This document shows, piece after piece, positions 60,814-64,000 of a DNA stretch of 64,000 nucleotides (position 1 is the stretch's first letter; the number at the start of each line of letters is the position of its first letter). The DNA comes from CAYGAG01 sp964347765. GTDB taxonomy: Archaea; Thermoproteota; Bathyarchaeia; Bathyarchaeales; Bathycorpusculaceae. The notes below the pieces were generated by a model, which saw only the letters and a list, made by a program, of their open reading frames with translations, did no database searches and was not told the origin of the DNA. The position numbers and the translations under genes are program-made. The stretch spans positions 1 to 64,000 of the forward strand of contig CAYGAG010000004.1 in assembly GCA_964347765.1 (NCBI GenBank), written 5' to 3'.

Positions 60814-60837
60814 CACAAAAAAAGGCGGAGCGCCTTT
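60814..60837 (-). terminator. Hairpin plus T8 terminator of the surface-protein gene
   Basis: On the minus strand, nine bases after the stop of the surface-protein gene, AAAGGCG pairs with CGCCTTT around a CTC loop, and the stem runs on into eight T. This is like a bacterial intrinsic terminator, unusual in archaea where T runs alone usually suffice. Confidence 0.75.
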
Positions 60838-60845
60838 GCGTGTCA

Positions 60846-62330
60846 TCAGAAATTCAAAGCTGGGGCTTTCTTTCTTCGCCTGACAACTAGTGCAACTATC
60901 CCGACTACGGCAAGCACAATGACCCCTAGGAATATCAAACCGATGAGTCCTTCAAATGGTTGTGGACCTGTCTCCTCAGCGATCGTTGAGTAAGCTATGA
61001 AAGTTGGATCATGTGTTACTCTATATCCGCTATAGACTGGATAGGAGATTATGTAGAAGTAGTCGGCGTAGGTCATATTGAGTAGATGATTTCTTGCCTG
61101 TTCATACAAGGGTCTGTCCATATGAGCTAGTGCCAAAGGGATGTACTTCATCAGGAACGTGTGGATGTGGAATATGGGGTTTCTGGCAAATCCGTCTCGT
61201 TGGGCAGTTCTTGGAATGGCGGTGTAATTTGTTGCAGTCCCGGATGTGTAGTTATGCAAGGTGTAATTGTTTTTCATTGCAAAATCCACGTCGAAGATCT
61301 TTTCGCCATCATCAGCGAAGGTTGATATTGCGTCGTTGCCGACGACGATTTCATCATTGGCTACATTCTGCCCATCTACGCTGCTGCTGGTTGTGTGGTG
61401 AAGCCCTGCGGATGCTTGGAAAAGCACAATGCTCATGCTGATTCCATGTCTGTCTAGAAACTCGTGGATTGTTTCATTTGAATATCGTGACTGGTTTAAG
61501 CGGTAGCAGCCTGTGCTGTTGTAATGCACTATTACTGGGAAGATCCACCACCATGTGTCTACAACCCAGAGATCAGTCATTCTTCCGATGACGTAGTTGC
61601 TGACGATTGTTGCTGTGTTGTTTGTTGGATCAAGTTTAAATTCATAGCTGAAAGTTAGCTCTTCGTAGACGCTGATTGCAACCGGTATGCTTTGGTATGA
61701 TGCGTTATCCGGATCTATGTTGATGCGCCACCATATTGCGGTGAGGTTCGTGTAGGTCATTCCCCACCGCCAAGTGTTTTCATCCGGTTGTGTCATGGGA
61801 ATGGTCTTCGTTTTGCTATTCAGGGCCGGCGTATCTGTTGATATCAAGGATGAAAGGTCGAAACCCATGCTGAAGGATGCGTACAGAGTGTCGTTTTTGT
61901 CAGGTGATCCTTCGTGAACAGTTCTCGCTGACTCGTTGTAGGCTAGCAGCATTATATATGAAGACGCGGTCACGACATCCTTCTTCAGGTCTGCAGTCTT
62001 GTAGTGCATCATTAAAGTCTGAATTGGTAAGGTTACCGCTAACTTTCCGAGACCCATTGTTATGTTTGAAAGGCCTGCGTACAACATCTGAACCCCAGAC
62101 TGATTCACATAGTTCATGTAAAGATAGGCATGCGAACCTGCAGGTGGTCGTGGCTTGCCATGAGAAGCAGCATAGACATCAACATATTCCAGATAGTCTA
62201 TGGTCTTAGACCAGCTTTCCTGTTTGAAGTCGTCTGGCATTAAGTAGTCCACAGCCAAGCTTGGCGTCATAATAGAGATTGTCAACGCAAAGGTTATGAG
62301 CAAAACTAAGGCGGAGTGCCTCTTTTTCAA
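60846..62330 (-). CDS. Large surface protein with signal peptide and C-terminal anchor
   Basis: This 494-residue protein has signal peptide KKRHSALVLLITFALTISIM and a C-terminal membrane helix FEGLIGLIFLGVIVLAVVGI followed by a basic stop-transfer (VVRRRKKAPALNF). The 430-residue outer part is rich in Asn/Thr/Ser with many N-x-S/T sites (for example NKNDTLY, NNTATI, NYTSGT), so it is probably glycosylated. No enzyme motif was seen. It could be an S-layer-related or binding protein. Confidence 0.75.
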   Translation of the reverse strand: MKKRHSALVLLITFALTISIMTPSLAVDYLMPDDFKQESWSKTIDYLEYVDVYAASHGKPRPPAGSHAYLYMNYVNQSGVQMLYAGLSNITMGLGKLAVTLPIQTLMMHYKTADLKKDVVTASSYIMLLAYNESARTVHEGSPDKNDTLYASFSMGFDLSSLISTDTPALNSKTKTIPMTQPDENTWRWGMTYTNLTAIWWRINIDPDNASYQSIPVAISVYEELTFSYEFKLDPTNNTATIVSNYVIGRMTDLWVVDTWWWIFPVIVHYNSTGCYRLNQSRYSNETIHEFLDRHGISMSIVLFQASAGLHHTTSSSVDGQNVANDEIVVGNDAISTFADDGEKIFDVDFAMKNNYTLHNYTSGTATNYTAIPRTAQRDGFARNPIFHIHTFLMKYIPLALAHMDRPLYEQARNHLLNMTYADYFYIISYPVYSGYRVTHDPTFIAYSTIAEETGPQPFEGLIGLIFLGVIVLAVVGIVALVVRRRKKAPALNF

Positions 62331-62845
62331 TGTTTATTCGCCTCTTTTGATCTAACAGCTGAAAAGCGACCCATTAAGCTTATGAACTCAGAATAAATAT
62401 CCCAAGACTCGCTGTTTTATAAACGGACCTAGCTTTGGACATCAGCGTTCACTCTAATCTCAGAGTTGATCAGCAAAGCTTCTCGGACAGTAAAGATGGA
62501 GTAGAATTGCTGACGCATGTCGTAATCAAAGTACGACAAATTGAAGCGCTCGTTTTGGACGAAGAAGTTGTCAGACACATGCATGTTTTGTCAAGCAGAA
62601 ATTAAGATAACCATCAGCCTGATCAAATTTTTCACTTCTCCACTGTCCTACTATTCCCACGTTGTCATGCTTGGAATGGGGATCTCTTATGTATTGGTTG
62701 ATATCTGTAGTAGCAGTTTTGAAACCTTCGCATATCTAGCTGACTGAAAAAATGGATTCTAAATATAGAAGATTTTTATAGTATGTTGTTGCTTACATGG
62801 CTTTGTTGCGAGGGGAATCTGGGGGAGACCAATTTTAATCCGAAA

Positions 62846-62888
62846 CCTTCCCCCTTCTCTTCTCTCCTTTCTCCCCCTTTCTCCCCTC
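62846..62888. repeat. 43-base polypyrimidine tract
   Basis: An uninterrupted C/T run stands between two gene-poor regions; after one A and two T it goes on as CCCCTCTC. It resembles the purine tract at 26966-26996 read on the other strand, and the two share TCTCCCCCTTT. Confidence 0.75.
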
Positions 62889-63101
62889 ATTCCCCTCTCA
62901 TAAGTGCAAGATCTACATAAAACCTGCTTTACGATTTTGTGTAAAAAACCTTTGACCATCATTACATGAGGTTCTACCGAGTTGTGCAGTCCTGCAGCTG
63001 AGCACAGGATCTAGGCTTCCTTTCAAGGAGCATTTAAGATATATAGTTATTGACAGCGTTTTACGACAGAATTCAATTCAGAAGGAGGATTGTTAGCAGT
63101 T

Positions 63102-63236
63102 ATGGTTGTTCTGCTGATTTGCACAGGACCCACTTTTTTCTTTCCTCATGAGCACAGTCTACTGAATTTCGACGTAACCGTTCAAGGCTTGGAGAATGGT
63201 CGAGCGGAAAATCTTGGATCATATCAATGGTACTGA
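63102..63236 (+). CDS. Doubtful 44-residue secreted-type ORF
   Basis: The frame begins MVVLLICTGPTFFFPHEHSL, a short hydrophobic start like a signal peptide, and continues FDVTVQGLENGRAENLGSYQ before a stop. GGAGG lies 13 bases upstream of the ATG and just before an in-frame TTG at 63090. It may be the 5' remnant of a longer secreted protein. Confidence 0.3.
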   Translation: MVVLLICTGPTFFFPHEHSLLNFDVTVQGLENGRAENLGSYQWY

Positions 63237-63352
63237 ACTTGGCTATTCAGAACAAGGGGTGAATTAATGCTGAAGGATTACAGGGATTAAAGAATCTCAT
63301 ATCTCGTCTTTGCACGGGCTGGTTTATGAATGGTTGAAAAGCTGTGCCATGA

Positions 63353-64000
63353 TCACTTGTCAGTACAGAAATCTGTTATTCTTCTCTGAAAGAGCGAGTC
63401 CTTCAAGATGGTGCTTTCCATAATCCACCGCTGCATAGGAATCTTGAAGCGACTTCCAATCCATTCAAGAGCTTGATTCAACGTGTTGAAGACATGGGGG
63501 TCTTGCTGAACAGCATTCCTAACGTTCTCTCTGACTTGCCAGACTCCAACGGGCATAATGTAGCCCGGACGCGCTTCGCGCAGCACTATGACCGTTGCCT
63601 GTCGCCGCTCCTTTACCAGTTTTTCGCAGGCGGCAAGCCGGGCAGCATAGTAGCATCCTCCTATCTCTGCGTAGGTCGTCCGTCCGTCATATCCCTCCCA
63701 AGACGAGTAGACGAGGATTCCTCTACCCATAGGATTCCAAACCGTGCCGGGGTACCATGCCTCCATAGCCTCGTAGCTCCACGTCCCAGGAATCATCAGA
63801 ACCTCAAAGATGTTGTCTAGATAGCAGGATTCGTAGATTCGGTATTCACCTATCTCCGGAAACATCTTGACTTCGTCAATCAGTTCTTTGGAAACAATGT
63901 CATCAACAGCAGTAATGCTCCATCGAGTCGGAACAAGTCTTCTACTCCTCCCCAAGCCAAAGGCGCCTATGCTAAAAGCCCTCTGAATCTTCGTTACGAA
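63353..64000 (-). CDS. nre: Nre DNA-repair protein, 5' end outside the window
   Basis: This is the C-terminal part of the archaeal Nre family. The frame is open to the window edge and reads KIQRAFSIGAFGLGRSRRLV, then PTRWSITAVDD, and later GGCYYAARLAACEKLVKERR with MPVGVWQVRENVR. All these blocks are conserved in Nre. It ends FQRRITDFCTDK, a PIP-box-like tail (Q-x-x-I-x-x-F) that should bind PCNA. Nre is needed for repair of mitomycin-type damage in haloarchaea. The TTG at 63955 is internal; the real start is beyond position 64000. Confidence 0.92.
   Translation of the reverse strand, partial: FVTKIQRAFSIGAFGLGRSRRLVPTRWSITAVDDIVSKELIDEVKMFPEIGEYRIYESCYLDNIFEVLMIPGTWSYEAMEAWYPGTVWNPMGRGILVYSSWEGYDGRTTYAEIGGCYYAARLAACEKLVKERRQATVIVLREARPGYIMPVGVWQVRENVRNAVQQDPHVFNTLNQALEWIGSRFKIPMQRWIMESTILKDSLFQRRITDFCTDK

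Larger units (their letters stand above)
62331..63352. other. One-kilobase stretch with a polypyrimidine tract and two doubtful small ORFs
   Basis: No recognisable gene. A 56-codon frame from TTG at 62435 to 62605 is coherent and follows a TATA-like TTTATAAAC, but has no ribosome site or family. A second frame at 63102-63236 starts like a signal peptide (MVVLLICTGPTFFF) behind a TATA-like AGATATATAG and ends after 44 residues; it could be the head of a lost secreted protein. The pyrimidine tract is listed separately. Confidence 0.35.

Noticed and set aside
62541..62747. Plus-strand frame with CMFC near the start
   Set aside because: No ribosome site; the hydrophobic end is irregular, and the other frame at 62435-62605 uses the same DNA with better codon order. 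Neither is secure.
1..64000. CRISPR arrays, rRNA genes, insertion sequences
   Set aside because: No spaced direct-repeat array, no ribosomal RNA sequence and no transposase were found anywhere in the window.

Overview
The window comes from an archaeon of the TACK group, most likely a member of Bathyarchaeia, assembled from metagenomic data. The archaeal signs are an intron-bearing tRNA-Lys, ribosomal protein S30e, NucS, Nre, an Lhr-type helicase, CdvA/ESCRT-III/Vps4 genes, TATA-like boxes 20-35 bases before starts, and heavy use of TTG and GTG starts. The lineage is inferred from the gene set, not from a marker tree. Two runs of ten Ns (17745-17754 and 41219-41228) are scaffold joins; the first shifts the frame of fwdA.

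Layout. 1-5.6 kb: tRNA-Lys, a CdvA-like coiled-coil protein without a PRC domain, an HDAC-family deacetylase, a tandem Lrp-like regulator and a class V aminotransferase. 5.7-11.4 kb: aspartate dehydrogenase and valyl-tRNA synthetase, then a TPP riboswitch whose last base touches the start codon of thiT, followed by a KaiC-like ATPase and an AIR-synthase-like protein. 11.7-22.3 kb: an ATP-grasp ligase, a PPP phosphatase, a coiled-coil protein, and the operon citG-like/fwdD/fwdB/fwdA/fwdC/mch for the first steps of tetrahydromethanopterin-linked C1 metabolism. 22.4-26.3 kb: an ECF-type S component and three diverged paralogous nucleotidyltransferases. 27-30.6 kb: a Cdv (archaeal ESCRT) cell-division operon with two ESCRT-III proteins, CdvA and a Vps4-type ATPase. 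31.3-39 kb: Lhr-like helicase, a secreted dockerin protein, an Mrr-like protein, S30e, winged-helix and zinc-ribbon proteins. 38.7-42.5 kb: a glycan cluster (GH130, CBS, alpha/alpha toroid, GT4). 42.5-47.7 kb: MscS-like channel abutting a beheaded cysteine hydrolase, transporters, and a 16-residue lysine-rich ORF with its own promoter. 47.8-51.3 kb: an HdrA-MvhD fusion with a polyferredoxin. 51.5-64 kb: methyltransferase, NucS, a short ferredoxin fragment, an amino-acid permease, coiled-coil and membrane proteins, an overlapping HTH/nucleotidyltransferase pair, two dockerin relics, a surface protein and the 3' part of nre.

Together Fwd, Mch, HdrA-MvhD and the polyferredoxin point to an anaerobe running the archaeal methyl branch of the Wood-Ljungdahl pathway with flavin-based electron bifurcation. 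Division appears to be Cdv-based.

The main unexpected observation is that several genes (cdvC, cdvB, one nucleotidyltransferase, a 63-codon gene and perhaps mscS) carry conserved or coherent N-terminal sequence upstream of their first ATG/GTG/TTG. ACG, ATC, ATA or ATT stands where the start is expected, and in three cases a Shine-Dalgarno sequence is correctly spaced. Either this lineage initiates at near-cognate codons or the assembly carries errors there.
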